Source: Actinoplanes solisilvae (GTDB lineage: Bacteria > Actinomycetota > Actinomycetes > Mycobacteriales > Micromonosporaceae). Taken from it: DNA of 64,000 bases. The DNA is taken from contig NZ_RJAC01000013.1 of assembly GCF_003999975.1 (NCBI RefSeq), positions 124,001 to 188,000 on the forward strand. The letters run 5' to 3'. The position numbers and the translations under genes were made by a program. Of this stretch, positions 14,482-23,390 are shown piece after piece. Each line of letters opens with the position of its first letter. Within the stretch, counting starts at the first letter, position 1. Below the pieces are notes generated by a model. That model ran no database searches. It saw only the letters and a list, made by a program, of their open reading frames with translations, and was not told the DNA's origin.

Positions 14482-17400
14482 CCCCAGCGGTCCTCCAGCT
14501 CCGGCCACGTCCCCTGCGCCTCGACCTTGCCGGCGATCAGCACCACGACCCGGTCGGCCTGGCTGAGCGCCGCCCGCTTGGACGTCGATCCCACCACTGT
14601 GACACCGTGCGAGCGCAGCGCCCGCCACAGCTCCAGCTCGGTGGTGACGTCCAGCGCCGACGACACGTCGTCCGCGATCAGTAGCTCCGTACGCGGCGCC
14701 AGCGCCCGGGCCAGGGCCAGCCGTTGAAGCTGGCCGCCCGACAACCGGGTTCCCTTGTGGCCGATCAGCAGCTGCAGTCCGCCGCCGGTGGCCGCCAGGT
14801 CGTGTTCCAGCTGGGCGGTCGACACGGCGTCGGCCGCGTCGACCTCGTGCCCGAGCTGGATGTTGTCGGCGACCGTGCCCGACAGGACCCGCGGGAGCTG
14901 GGCGACGTAGCCGACCTGGTTGGGCCGCAGGAACACTTCGGGCTCGTCGACCGGTTCGCCGTTCCAGCGCAGCGCGCCGTCGTGGTGCACGATGCCGGCC
15001 AGCGCCCGCAGCAGCGACGACTTGCCCGACCCGACCGGCCCGACCACCAGCACGAGCTGGCCGCGTTCCACCGTCAGGTCGATGTCCTGCGCGCCCACCG
15101 TGCCGTTCTCGTGCACCGCGCTGAAGCCCCGCAATTCCAGCGTACGCAGGGGATTGCGCGGCGCGGTCGGGGGCGCCGGAGCGGTTCCGGCCGACAGGTC
15201 GACCCCGGGCACGTCCGACGAGTAGTCGGCCACGCCCGTCATCGCCACCGTGCGGCGGGTCCACACCCGCGCCGACGGGAACTGCGACACCAGCGACGCT
15301 GTCGTCCACGCGAACCACCGCGCCGCCCCCAGCACCGCCACCGCGATCAGCGTGGCCGCGGCCGACAGCGAGCCCGACAGGTAGAGCGCCCACGCCGCGA
15401 TCGGCAGCAGCCCGCTGGCGATCGACGGGGTCGAGCGCGCCCACACCTGAATGGCGATCTCGCGGCGCTGCAGGTCGCTGCGCACACCGTCGAGCCGGGC
15501 CAGATGGTCCAGCACCGGCTTGGTCGCGCCGGCCAGCTTGACCGTGCGCGCCGCCGACAGCGACGACACCAGCGCTGTTGCGAACGCCGCGCGGGCGGCC
15601 ACCGTACGCCGGGCTGCTTTTTCGAGTTTGGGCCCGAACAGCGTGGCCGCCAAGCCCGAGACCACCATCGTGCCGAGGAAGAACAGGGCCGGCACGAACG
15701 ACTGGGACGCCCACGTCATCGCGACCACCATGACCAGGCTGGTCGCGTTGTCGATGAGGTTGTCGGCCAGCATGACCACGCGCTCGGTGTCGCCGCCCTG
15801 GGCGACCACCTCGGCCGGGGTGTGCTTGCTGACCCGGCGCGGACCGATCTGGCCGTGTACCAGGCGCATGCTGATCCGCAGCATCTGGCGGACCCACCAC
15901 TCCGGGAACCAGGCGCCCGTGTAGTAGAGCGTCGGGATCGCGACGAGCAGACCCACCGCGATGCCGACCGCCGGGTAGAGCGGACTGCCCAGCCCGTCGA
16001 CCACGTTGGCCCAGAGCAGCGGCAGGATCGCGCCGTCCAGGCCGAGCAGCACGAGGATCACGAAGAGCCCGACCGCGCCCAGCCCGTACCGCTTGTCGTT
16101 CATGGTCAGGCGGGCGATCTCGCGCATCGTGCGGGCGCGCGGGGCCTCGGGCAGCGGCGGCGGGTCGACCGGCGGCAGCGTGTTGGCCAGCGTCTCGGCG
16201 CCCAGTTCGACGCGGGCGGCGGTGTCCCAGTCGTGCTCCTCGACCAGCAGCGCGCCGCCGCCCGAGGTCGCCGCGGGCACGGCCACGTTGCTGCTGGCCA
16301 TCAGCTCGGCGAACCGTCGCGACTCGCGCAGCGGACCGGCCTCGAGCACCTCGCCGTCGGCCAGCACGACCACCTCGTCGCAGCGTTGCACCGACGACAG
16401 CCGGTGCGCCACGATGACGCCGATGCGTCCGGTGAGCAGCCGGTCGGTGGCGCGCTGCACCCACGACTCGGTGACCGGGTCCATCCGCGCGGTGGCCTCG
16501 TCGAGGATGACCACCTGTGGGTCGCGCACGAGGATGCGCGCGAACGCGACGAGCTGTTCCTGACCGGCCGACAGCTTGTAGCCGCCCTCGCCGAGCTTGG
16601 TGTCGATGCCCTCGGGCAGGCTGCTCGCCCACGCGGTCAGGCCCAGCTCCTCGAGCGCGTCGGCCGCGCGCGGGAGCAGATCGGGGTCGAACAGCGCGAT
16701 GTTCTCGGCCAGCGTTCCGGCGAGAATCTCCGTACGCTGCGGCACGATCGCCGTCCATCGGCGCAGACCCTCGACGTTCAGGTCGTTGAGGTCGACCCCG
16801 CCCAGGAACACGGTTCCGCGCGGCACGTCGACCGCCCGGGTGAGCACCTTGGCCAGCGTGGACTTGCCCGACCCGGTGCGCCCGATCAGCGCGTACGACC
16901 GTCCGCGCGCGAAGGTCAGGTTGACCTGCCTCAGTGCCGGCGGCCGTGTGCTGTCCGACTCTCCGTAGCGGAACGTCAGGTCGCGGACGACCAGGTCGCC
17001 GTCGACCGGTGGCACGCCCTCGGTGGGTTCCTGCGGCACGTCTTGCAGCAGCTGCACGCGGCTCCAGGCGCCGAGCGCGTTCTGCAGTTCGGGCACCATG
17101 CGGGTGACGTGTTCGAGGGTGCCACCGAAGCCGAGGGCGAGCAGCCACACGGCCGTCAGCCGGGCGCCGTCGATGTGCCCGCCGATCAGCGCCCACGCGC
17201 CGACCACGACCAGAACCGCGATCAGCGTACGGGTGATCGCGCCGGCCCCCATCGTGATGCGTGACGACGAATGCCACACGAGGCGCCCGCGCCGCAGCAC
17301 CTCGGCCGCGCGCCGGGCGTACAGGCGGCGGACGTAGGGAGCGGCGAGGCTGGTGCGCACGTCGTCCTGGCCGTGCACGGACTCCTCCATGACGGCGGCC

Positions 17401-17948
17401 AGGTCGGACCAGGCCTCCTCCTCGGAGATGCGCAGCGGCGAGATGCGCCGGACGGGCTTGTTCATGACCGCGTAGAGCAGCAGTGACACGAGCACCATGC
17501 CGATGCCCGCGGGCCACCAGACGAAGAACGCCGTCACGATCGACAGCGTCGCCACGGCGATCGACTGGGCGATGCGCACGCCGCTGCCGCGCAGTTCGGC
17601 GCCGACCTGGTAGACGTCGGAGTCGATGCGGTCGAGCAGCTCGCCGACCGGGGTGTTCTCCAGGGTCGGCACGTCTTGTCCGAAGGCGACACGGTTGAGC
17701 CCGCGGCGCACGCGGGCGGCCCAGTCGGCGGTCAGGCGGGCGGCGACCAGGCCGACGAAGACGTCGCTGAGCACCGACGCGACGAGGGCGCCGGCGAGCA
17801 CGACGAACAGCGGCATGGAGCGGTTGACGAGGACCTGGCCGGCCAACGCCAGCGCACCCGCCGACCCGGCTGCGCCGAGAAGGATGAGAGCCGCGGCGAG
17901 AAGCGATCGGCTTCTCGAGGTGGCCCACAGGTCGCGAAGCAGGCGCAT
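14466..17948 (-). CDS. Single-chain ABC exporter (TMD-NBD-TMD-NBD) with one degenerate ATP site
   Basis: At 1160 residues this is two half-exporters fused head to tail. TMD1 spans about 1-310. NBD1 has Walker A GRTGSGKST (356-364), signature LSAGQ (459-463), Walker B ending ILDEA with Glu484, and H-loop His515. TMD2 spans about 600-900. NBD2 has Walker A GPVGSGKSS (970-978), signature LSGGQ (1069-1073), and Walker B LLIADDVSSALD with Asp where the catalytic Glu should be. The H-loop His is missing in GSTSKRAAL. The degenerate NBD2 motifs pair with NBD1's altered LSAGQ, leaving one consensus site, the asymmetry known from heterodimeric exporters. Substrate unknown; multidrug, peptide or lipid export are all possible. 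Confidence 0.88.
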   Translation of the reverse strand: MRLLRDLWATSRSRSLLAAALILLGAAGSAGALALAGQVLVNRSMPLFVVLAGALVASVLSDVFVGLVAARLTADWAARVRRGLNRVAFGQDVPTLENTPVGELLDRIDSDVYQVGAELRGSGVRIAQSIAVATLSIVTAFFVWWPAGIGMVLVSLLLYAVMNKPVRRISPLRISEEEAWSDLAAVMEESVHGQDDVRTSLAAPYVRRLYARRAAEVLRRGRLVWHSSSRITMGAGAITRTLIAVLVVVGAWALIGGHIDGARLTAVWLLALGFGGTLEHVTRMVPELQNALGAWSRVQLLQDVPQEPTEGVPPVDGDLVVRDLTFRYGESDSTRPPALRQVNLTFARGRSYALIGRTGSGKSTLAKVLTRAVDVPRGTVFLGGVDLNDLNVEGLRRWTAIVPQRTEILAGTLAENIALFDPDLLPRAADALEELGLTAWASSLPEGIDTKLGEGGYKLSAGQEQLVAFARILVRDPQVVILDEATARMDPVTESWVQRATDRLLTGRIGVIVAHRLSSVQRCDEVVVLADGEVLEAGPLRESRRFAELMASSNVAVPAATSGGGALLVEEHDWDTAARVELGAETLANTLPPVDPPPLPEAPRARTMREIARLTMNDKRYGLGAVGLFVILVLLGLDGAILPLLWANVVDGLGSPLYPAVGIAVGLLVAIPTLYYTGAWFPEWWVRQMLRISMRLVHGQIGPRRVSKHTPAEVVAQGGDTERVVMLADNLIDNATSLVMVVAMTWASQSFVPALFFLGTMVVSGLAATLFGPKLEKAARRTVAARAAFATALVSSLSAARTVKLAGATKPVLDHLARLDGVRSDLQRREIAIQVWARSTPSIASGLLPIAAWALYLSGSLSAAATLIAVAVLGAARWFAWTTASLVSQFPSARVWTRRTVAMTGVADYSSDVPGVDLSAGTAPAPPTAPRNPLRTLELRGFSAVHENGTVGAQDIDLTVERGQLVLVVGPVGSGKSSLLRALAGIVHHDGALRWNGEPVDEPEVFLRPNQVGYVAQLPRVLSGTVADNIQLGHEVDAADAVSTAQLEHDLAATGGGLQLLIGHKGTRLSGGQLQRLALARALAPRTELLIADDVSSALDVTTELELWRALRSHGVTVVGSTSKRAALSQADRVVVLIAGKVEAQGTWPELEDRWGHLAG

Positions 17949-18067
17949 TGATGGTGTCCTCTGGTCGGGGTGGGGGCGGTGCCCCCATCCTTCATCGCCC
18001 GACCGAAGGTCTTCAACGCAATTACGGCGCGCGGGGCATGGCGCCCATCACCATCGACCGCCGTGGG

Positions 18068-19252
18068 TCAGCCCGCTCGCAACGTCAGCAGAGTGATCTC
18101 ACTGGGCGCGAAGATGCGAAACGGTGGGCCCCAGAAGCCGGTGCCCCGGCTGGTGTAGAGCTGGGTGCGTTCGGAGTGGCGCGACAGCCCCTGCAGAACC
18201 GGCTGGTCGAGGCGCACCAGGTAGTGGAACGGCCACATCTGACCGCCGTGGGTGTGGCCCGAGATCTGCAGGTCGACGCCGTGCGCGACCGCCCCGGCGA
18301 TCTGGGCCGGCTGGTGGGCCAGCAGCAGCACCGGCAGCGACGGGTCGGTGCCGGCCAGGGCGGCCTCGTGGTCGGCGTGGTGACCGGGCACGCCCGAGCC
18401 CGCCGCGGTGCGGTCGTCGACGCCCGCGACGACCAGCGAGTCGCCGCCGCGCGAGACCACCAGGTGACGGTTGTGCAGGGCTTCCCAGCCGAGCGAGGCC
18501 ATGTGTTCGACCCAGCGCTGGGCGCCGCTGAAGTATTCGTGGTTGCCGGTCACGTAGACCCGGGCCAGCCCCGCGCGGATGTCGCCCAGCGGCGCCGCCT
18601 GCTCGCGGCGCTGGGCCACCTCGCCGTCGGCGATGTCGCCGGTGTGCGCGACCACGTCGGCGTCGAGCGTGTTGACCACCTCGGTGACCCGCCGCGACCA
18701 GCGGGCCCGGTCGATCGGCCCGTAGTGGGTGTCGGTGAGCAGCACCAGCCGCAACCCGTCGAGCCCGGCACCCAGCCGCGGCACGACCACGTCGACCCGG
18801 CGGACCCGCGGCACGCGGCGGGCCTCGGCGAAGCCCCAGACCAGCAGGATCACCGCGACGGCGACGGCCGCGACGGTCGCGACGCGCGAGCGGGCCGGGT
18901 CATCGACGCCGAACGCCCACAGCACCAGGCCGAGCACCTGGCCGAGCAGCGACCAGACGAACAGTTGCCACACGACGCCGAGCATGGTGTCGCCCAGGAT
19001 CGCGGGCCCGTCGCGATGATGGCGGCCGTGCCCCGAGAACATCGCGAGCGGGAACACCACCAGGGCGGCCGCGAAGATCACCGTGCCGGCGACGAAGACC
19101 CCGGTCGGCCAGTCGTTGCCCGAGGCGAACAGGGTCCACCACGGCACGCCGAACAACAGCAGCAACACCGCTGTCAGGGTCAGCGCGAACCGGATCACAC
19201 GGCCCGGCCGACGGCGGCGCGGCTCGGTCTCGACTGCTTCACCCACGGACAC
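18068..19252 (-). CDS. Membrane-anchored metallophosphoesterase (YkuE/YaeI-like)
   Basis: The 394-residue protein has four predicted membrane helices in its first 145 residues, then a calcineurin-like phosphoesterase domain. Metal-binding motifs appear in order: LLTDTHYG (D-x-H), HTGDIADG (GD), GNHEYFSG (GNHE), LLAHQP and SGHTHGGQMWP (GHxH). Relatives of this build act on phospholipid or nucleotide phosphoesters at the membrane surface; the substrate here is unknown. The GTG at 19252 is the first start of the frame. It stands alone, 115 bases downstream of the ABC exporter start on the same strand. Confidence 0.87.
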   Translation of the reverse strand: MSVGEAVETEPRRRRPGRVIRFALTLTAVLLLLFGVPWWTLFASGNDWPTGVFVAGTVIFAAALVVFPLAMFSGHGRHHRDGPAILGDTMLGVVWQLFVWSLLGQVLGLVLWAFGVDDPARSRVATVAAVAVAVILLVWGFAEARRVPRVRRVDVVVPRLGAGLDGLRLVLLTDTHYGPIDRARWSRRVTEVVNTLDADVVAHTGDIADGEVAQRREQAAPLGDIRAGLARVYVTGNHEYFSGAQRWVEHMASLGWEALHNRHLVVSRGGDSLVVAGVDDRTAAGSGVPGHHADHEAALAGTDPSLPVLLLAHQPAQIAGAVAHGVDLQISGHTHGGQMWPFHYLVRLDQPVLQGLSRHSERTQLYTSRGTGFWGPPFRIFAPSEITLLTLRAG

Positions 19253-19270
19253 GCATTGAACTATGACACC

Positions 19271-19927
19271 TCAGATCAGTGAGGCGGGAACGACCAGGTC
19301 GGCGCGGTCGCGGCTGGCCGCGATCAGCTCGGCGTTGCGCTCGTCGGTGCCGGTGGCCCACTCGATCGCGGCCGTCTCGTCCTTGCCGAAGCGCACGTGC
19401 CGGTCGATCAGCCGGCGCAGCCGTTCGGGCCCGTCGAGGTCGGCGTACCAGACCTCGGCGAACAACGCCCGCACCGGCCGCCACGCGGGATCGTCGAGCA
19501 GCAGGTAGTTGCCCTCGCTGACGATCAGCCGGGCCGCCCGCGCGATCGGGACAGCCCCGGCGATCGGCTGCTCGATGACCCGCTCGAAGCCGGGGGCGTA
19601 GATCACCTCGTCCTCGTCCGCACGCAGCCGGCGCAGCAGGGCCGCGTAGCCGAGAGCGTCGAACGTGTCCGGGGCGCCCTTGCGGTCGCGCCGCCCGAGC
19701 CGTTCGAGCTCGACGTCGGCCAGGTGGAAGCCGTCCATCGGCACGTGCGCCACCCACGCCCCGGCGGTCAGCCCGGGTGGCGGGGCCGGGGCCAGCGCGG
19801 CCACGAGATGCTCGGCCAGCGTGGTCTTGCCGGCGGCGGGCGGCCCCGCGATGCCGAGCACCGCGCGCCGCCCGTCGGCGACGAGCGAGCGGGCCCGCGA
19901 GGTCAACGCCTCGAACGTGAGCGTCAT
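19271..19927 (-). CDS. P-loop nucleoside/nucleotide kinase family protein (uridine-kinase-like)
   Basis: The 218-residue protein has an N-terminal Walker A GIAGPPAAGKTTLAEHL near residue 25. The DGFHL motif (VPMDGFHLADVELERLGRRDRKGAPDTFD) is typical of the phosphoribulokinase/uridine kinase/pantothenate kinase group, and EGNYLLL and a later DRHVRFGKDE follow. Actinobacterial members are usually annotated only as nucleoside/nucleotide kinase family proteins. The frame continues upstream, but the ATG at 19927 (with a GTG at 19936 as alternative) opens the conserved domain. It phosphorylates a small substrate that cannot be named from the sequence. Confidence 0.85.
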   Translation of the reverse strand: MTLTFEALTSRARSLVADGRRAVLGIAGPPAAGKTTLAEHLVAALAPAPPPGLTAGAWVAHVPMDGFHLADVELERLGRRDRKGAPDTFDALGYAALLRRLRADEDEVIYAPGFERVIEQPIAGAVPIARAARLIVSEGNYLLLDDPAWRPVRALFAEVWYADLDGPERLRRLIDRHVRFGKDETAAIEWATGTDERNAELIAASRDRADLVVPASLI

Positions 19928-20022
19928 GGCGGTCACGGTAGCGCCGGTCGGATCGACGACTGACCGGGCCCGGCGGCGGGGGACCCGGGCTATACCGGTG
20001 GGACGGGGAACGGGGGCTGCAC

Positions 20023-20490
20023 ATGATCGCATTTGCGCTGGTCGCTGCCTTGGCGGCGGGTCCGATGAACGTTCCGGCCGGACCGTACGACGAGGCAGCC
20101 GACCGTCGGGGCCGGGTCTACGTGACCGAGGGGGACACGTTGATCCGGCTGACGCCGCGCGGCCGCCGCGTCGTCGTGGCGACCTTCCCGAGCCGCCTGG
20201 TGCCCACCCCGGCCCGGCTGCCCGACGGCACACCGCGGGGCACGCCGGTGCTGATGCGCCCGGTGCCGAGCGCGGTCACGCGGGGGCCGGACGGCGCGTT
20301 CTACGTCGGCGAGCTGACCGGCTTCCCGTTCCCGCCCGGCCGCGCCCGGGTGTGGCGGGTCGTGCCGGGTCAACCCCCCGAGGTGTACGCCGGTGGCTTC
20401 ACCGCGGTGGCCGGCCTGACCTGGCGACCGGACGGCCTCTACGTGCTCGAGCTCGCGGGCCCGGGGCCCCGGTTAGCGCGTCAGCCCTAG
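20023..20490 (+). CDS. ScyD/ScyE-like secreted protein, short form
   Basis: The 155-residue protein begins with a short signal peptide-like stretch (MIAFALVAALAAGPMNVPAGP). The rest resembles the ScyD/ScyE beta-propeller family: VPSAVTRGPDGAFYVGELTGFPF, then RVWRVVPGQPPEVYAGGFTAVAGLTWRPDGLYVLELA. As I recall, family members are about 300-350 residues; this one ends after roughly half a propeller, just as it enters the 3' end of a convergent gene (18-base overlap). It may be a naturally truncated or decaying copy, or a half-size protein that dimerises. No frameshifted remainder is visible downstream. Confidence 0.65.
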   Translation: MIAFALVAALAAGPMNVPAGPYDEAADRRGRVYVTEGDTLIRLTPRGRRVVVATFPSRLVPTPARLPDGTPRGTPVLMRPVPSAVTRGPDGAFYVGELTGFPFPPGRARVWRVVPGQPPEVYAGGFTAVAGLTWRPDGLYVLELAGPGPRLARQP

Positions 20491-21129
20491 TCGCAGCCCG
20501 GCCACACCGGCGGGGGAGAGCGGCCGCGCCGTCGCCCGGGACAACTCCTCCCGTACGGCGGCCGGCAGCTCGTCGGCCAGGGCGCGCAACCGCGGGTAGA
20601 GGTCGAGAACGTCGCGGTGGGTCAGCGCGCCGACCCCGATGAGCAGGCCGTTCACTGCCCCGGGGGTCTGGACCAGCTCGACGCAGAGCTCGCGGCGCCA
20701 CTGCGGGTCGTCGACGCGGGTGGCGAAGTCGCGGGCGATCCGGTTGCCGGCCGGTGAGGGCTCCTCGTGGGCGGCGTGCCGGCCGGCGCGGGCGGGCACG
20801 GGGCCCAGCCGGCAGGCGATGCCCAGCAGCCGGGCCAGCTCGGACACGGTCAGCACGTCGAGCCCGGTCGCGCAGGTCTCGCACAGGCGGTAATAGGTGG
20901 CGGCGTGCACGAGGGTGGCCGGCCGCGGGCAGTCGCCGAGCGGGCCGCACAGCCGGTCGAGAATGATCTCGGCGAGGGTGCCCTCGTGGTCGAAGCGGCC
21001 GACCCCGAAATATGCGGCGGGGGCGCTGCGATATCGGGTCAGGGCGCTGCGGGCACTGGCGTAGCCGTCGGAGGCCACGCTGATGCGCGGAATGCCGCTT
21101 TCGGCCTGTAAATGGATCAGACGGAACAT
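20473..21129 (-). CDS. Uncharacterised protein
   Basis: I do not recognise this 218-residue protein. The ATG at 21129 is preceded by a GGGGGG stretch about 8 bases upstream; a longer reading to 21201 has no such site. The sequence is a mixed helical, soluble type with a Cys pair (LCETC) near residue 110. It contains TYYRLCETCATGLDVLTVSELARLLGIACRL and a C-terminal helical segment rich in Leu, Arg and Ala. Composition and codon third positions match neighbouring genes. It overlaps the ScyD-like gene at its 3' end and is followed on its 5' side by a small membrane protein on the same strand. Confidence 0.55.
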   Translation of the reverse strand: MFRLIHLQAESGIPRISVASDGYASARSALTRYRSAPAAYFGVGRFDHEGTLAEIILDRLCGPLGDCPRPATLVHAATYYRLCETCATGLDVLTVSELARLLGIACRLGPVPARAGRHAAHEEPSPAGNRIARDFATRVDDPQWRRELCVELVQTPGAVNGLLIGVGALTHRDVLDLYPRLRALADELPAAVREELSRATARPLSPAGVAGLRLGLTR

Positions 21130-21197
21130 GTCGCGTCGCCCCCCGGGTGGTGAAGAAGCGGTGTTGCCGGGGGGTACGGGCGCGACGGAGCGAAGGT

Positions 21198-21416
21198 TCA
21201 CTCGTTGGAGAAAACTCGCCGCCCGGTGATCCGGAGGAAGTCGAAGGTCACCGCGTGCAACGCGTAGATGCCCACGGAGAGAATCAGGAACATCGCCACC
21301 AGCACAGCGGTGACGGCCGGGTCGAGGCCGGGCCAGGCCGCCGGCAGCAGGGTGGCGCCCAGCACGACGGCCGCCTGGCCGGTGGCCTCGGCGCCGCGGA
21401 GCAGGTCGATTGTCAT
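21198..21416 (-). CDS. Small two-TM membrane protein
   Basis: From the ATG at 21416 this encodes 72 residues: a short N-terminus, hydrophobic segments at about residues 13-27 and 33-53 (AAVVLGATLLPAAW and VTAVLVAMFLILSVGIYALHAVTF), and a basic C-terminal end. A longer upstream frame to 21533 is Pro/Ser/Arg-rich and unlikely to be translated. The function is unknown. It lies upstream of the uncharacterised 218-residue gene on the same strand and may be cotranscribed with it. Confidence 0.5.
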   Translation of the reverse strand: MTIDLLRGAEATGQAAVVLGATLLPAAWPGLDPAVTAVLVAMFLILSVGIYALHAVTFDFLRITGRRVFSNE

Positions 21417-21576
21417 GCTCCCCACCCTGGCGGGCGAGGGGGTCCGCGCGCCTCTGGCTGGAGCCGGACCGCGACTACGACTTTCGGTGGAGGGAGAAAT
21501 CGGCGAAACCGGCATCACGCGCCCCGGTTCCACCTAGCGTGGAATCCCAGACCACCAGGCGTACGAGGGCGACCGC

Positions 21577-22389
21577 GTGACCGTGACGACAAGGCCCGGC
21601 TGGAGCACCCTCCCGGCGCTCATGTACCACTCCGTGTCCGCCGTCGGTGGCCCGATGAGCGACCTGGCGGTGCCGCCCGCCCTGCTCAGGGAGCAGTTGC
21701 ACGCACTGACCGCCGCCGGGTACCGCCTGACCGGCCTCACCGAGGCGCTCGACCGGCTGGCCGCCGGCAGCACCGAACGGTTGCTCGCGGTCACCTTCGA
21801 CGACGGCTATCGCGACTTCCTCACCGAGGGTGTGCCGATCCTGAAGGAGGCCGGGGCGGGGGCGACCCTCTACGCGTCGGTCGGTCACCTCGGTGGCACG
21901 GCGAGCTGGATGGGCCGCTGGGCCTCCGCCTTCGGGCCGATGCTGACCTGGGACGAACTGGCCGAGGTGGCCGCGGCGGGCGTCGAGATCGGCAACCACA
22001 GCCTGATCCACCACCCGCTCGACGTCCTCCCGGCCGCTCAGCTGCGCGACGAGCTCACCCGCAGCCACGACGAGCTCGAACAGCGCCTGCAACTCACGGT
22101 GCGGTCGTTCGCCTATCCGCACGGCTACAACAGCCGCCGCGTACGGGACCTCGTCGCGGACACCGGTCACGAGAACGCGACCGAGGTGGGCCGCCGGCTG
22201 CACACGCCGTCGGAGAAGAGGTTCGCCGTGCCCCGTCTGCAGCCCACCCCCGCCCACAGCGGCGCCGACCTGGTCGAGCTTGTGCGCACGGGCGAGACCG
22301 GCCTGGTGCCGCGGGTCAAACAGCTCGCGCAGCCCGGCTGGCGCGCGGTGCGCAGGGTGGCCCGCGCTTTCGGAAGGAACCTCACGTGA
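21577..22389 (+). CDS. Polysaccharide deacetylase (NodB homology, CE4)
   Basis: The 270-residue enzyme removes N- or O-acetyl groups from a glycan. NodB motif 1 is TFDDGYRDF, with the general base and metal Asp. Motif 2 is the metal site NHSLIHHPLD (H-x3-H), and FAYPHGYNSRR corresponds to motif 3. No signal peptide is evident, so it may act on a precursor on the inner side or leave by another route. It starts at GTG 21577 and its TGA overlaps the GTG of the next gene. The three genes from here to 24727 are translationally coupled and appear to form one exopolysaccharide-modifying unit. Confidence 0.85.
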   Translation: MTVTTRPGWSTLPALMYHSVSAVGGPMSDLAVPPALLREQLHALTAAGYRLTGLTEALDRLAAGSTERLLAVTFDDGYRDFLTEGVPILKEAGAGATLYASVGHLGGTASWMGRWASAFGPMLTWDELAEVAAAGVEIGNHSLIHHPLDVLPAAQLRDELTRSHDELEQRLQLTVRSFAYPHGYNSRRVRDLVADTGHENATEVGRRLHTPSEKRFAVPRLQPTPAHSGADLVELVRTGETGLVPRVKQLAQPGWRAVRRVARAFGRNLT

Positions 22390-23390
22390 AGCGCCGCAGC
22401 CTGCTGGGCCTGGGCGCCCTGGCCGTCGCCGCGCCGCTGGCCGGGTGCAGGCAATACCGCGCCGAGGAGGAGGAGCCGCCGCCGGTCGTGTCGCACTCGC
22501 CGCGGACCCCGGACCCCTCCGCGGTCCCCACGCCGATCGTCACGTCGGGCGGCGGACCCGTGCCGATGGAGTACGGCGCGGTCATGCTGGGGGCGTACGT
22601 GGATCTGCGGGGCCTGAAACCGGCGGCGGGGATCGACCTGCGCCGCCGTCAGCTCGGACACCCGGAGCGCATCGTGCACCGCTACTACTCGTGGACCGAT
22701 CAGCTGCCGGTGACGCTGTCCTACGTGCCGCCGGAGAGCACCTTGATGGTGTCGTGGCGCGGACCGGCGTACAAGAAGGTCAATGGCGGCTCGTCGGACA
22801 AACTGATCGCCCGCGCCGCGCGACGCCTGGCCGAGCGCAAGCGGCCGACGCTGCTGCGCTGGGGCTGGGACATGAACCGGGCCTTCTACGACTGGGGCGG
22901 TCCCGACAACAACAAGGACACCGCGGGCTATGTCAAGGCCTATCGGCGCATCCACCGCATCTTCCGCGAGGAGGGCGCGAGCAACGTCTCGTGGGTGTGG
23001 AGCCCGAACTGGAACTCGCGGCCCGACGAGGCCTGGAACGCGTTCACGAGGTATTACCCGGGCGACGAGTACGTCGACTGGGCCGGTGTCTCCGGCTACG
23101 CCCAGGCCCAGACCCCGTCGGCCATGTTCGACGAGTTCTACGAGACGTACGCGACCCGCAAACCGATCATGATCACCGAGGTGTCGGCGGTCGACCGCGG
23201 CGGCACGACCAAGCCCGACTGGATCACCTCGTTCCGCGAGTGGGTCAAGGAGCATCCGGCGGTCGGCGCGGTGGTCTGGTTCGACACCGACACGCATCCG
23301 GGCTCGCGCGAGAAATGGCGGATCGACTCGACGGCCGCGTCGCTGGCGGCCTACAAGGCGATGTCGAGCGACCCCGTCTTCACCGGGTGA
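22386..23390 (+). CDS. Lipoprotein glycoside hydrolase, GH26-like
   Basis: The GTG at 22386 gives 334 residues: a basic start, a hydrophobic stretch and lipobox LAGC (Cys21), then a Pro-rich linker and a TIM-barrel domain resembling GH26 beta-mannanases. The motif that normally holds the acid/base Glu (HEMNGxW) reads RWGWDMNRAFYDWGG, with Asp162 in its place. The likely nucleophile Glu265 is kept in IMITEVSAVDRGG. WVWSPNWNSR and AGVSGYAQ also fit the family. It would sit on the outer face of the membrane and trim or bind a polymer. An inactive, binding-only role is possible because of the Glu-to-Asp change. Confidence 0.75.
   Translation: MKRRSLLGLGALAVAAPLAGCRQYRAEEEEPPPVVSHSPRTPDPSAVPTPIVTSGGGPVPMEYGAVMLGAYVDLRGLKPAAGIDLRRRQLGHPERIVHRYYSWTDQLPVTLSYVPPESTLMVSWRGPAYKKVNGGSSDKLIARAARRLAERKRPTLLRWGWDMNRAFYDWGGPDNNKDTAGYVKAYRRIHRIFREEGASNVSWVWSPNWNSRPDEAWNAFTRYYPGDEYVDWAGVSGYAQAQTPSAMFDEFYETYATRKPIMITEVSAVDRGGTTKPDWITSFREWVKEHPAVGAVVWFDTDTHPGSREKWRIDSTAASLAAYKAMSSDPVFTG

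Noticed and set aside
21417..21533. Longer N-terminus for the small two-TM protein
   Set aside because: The upstream codons give a Pro/Ser/Arg-rich stretch unlike a membrane protein start, and the internal ATG directly precedes the hydrophobic part.
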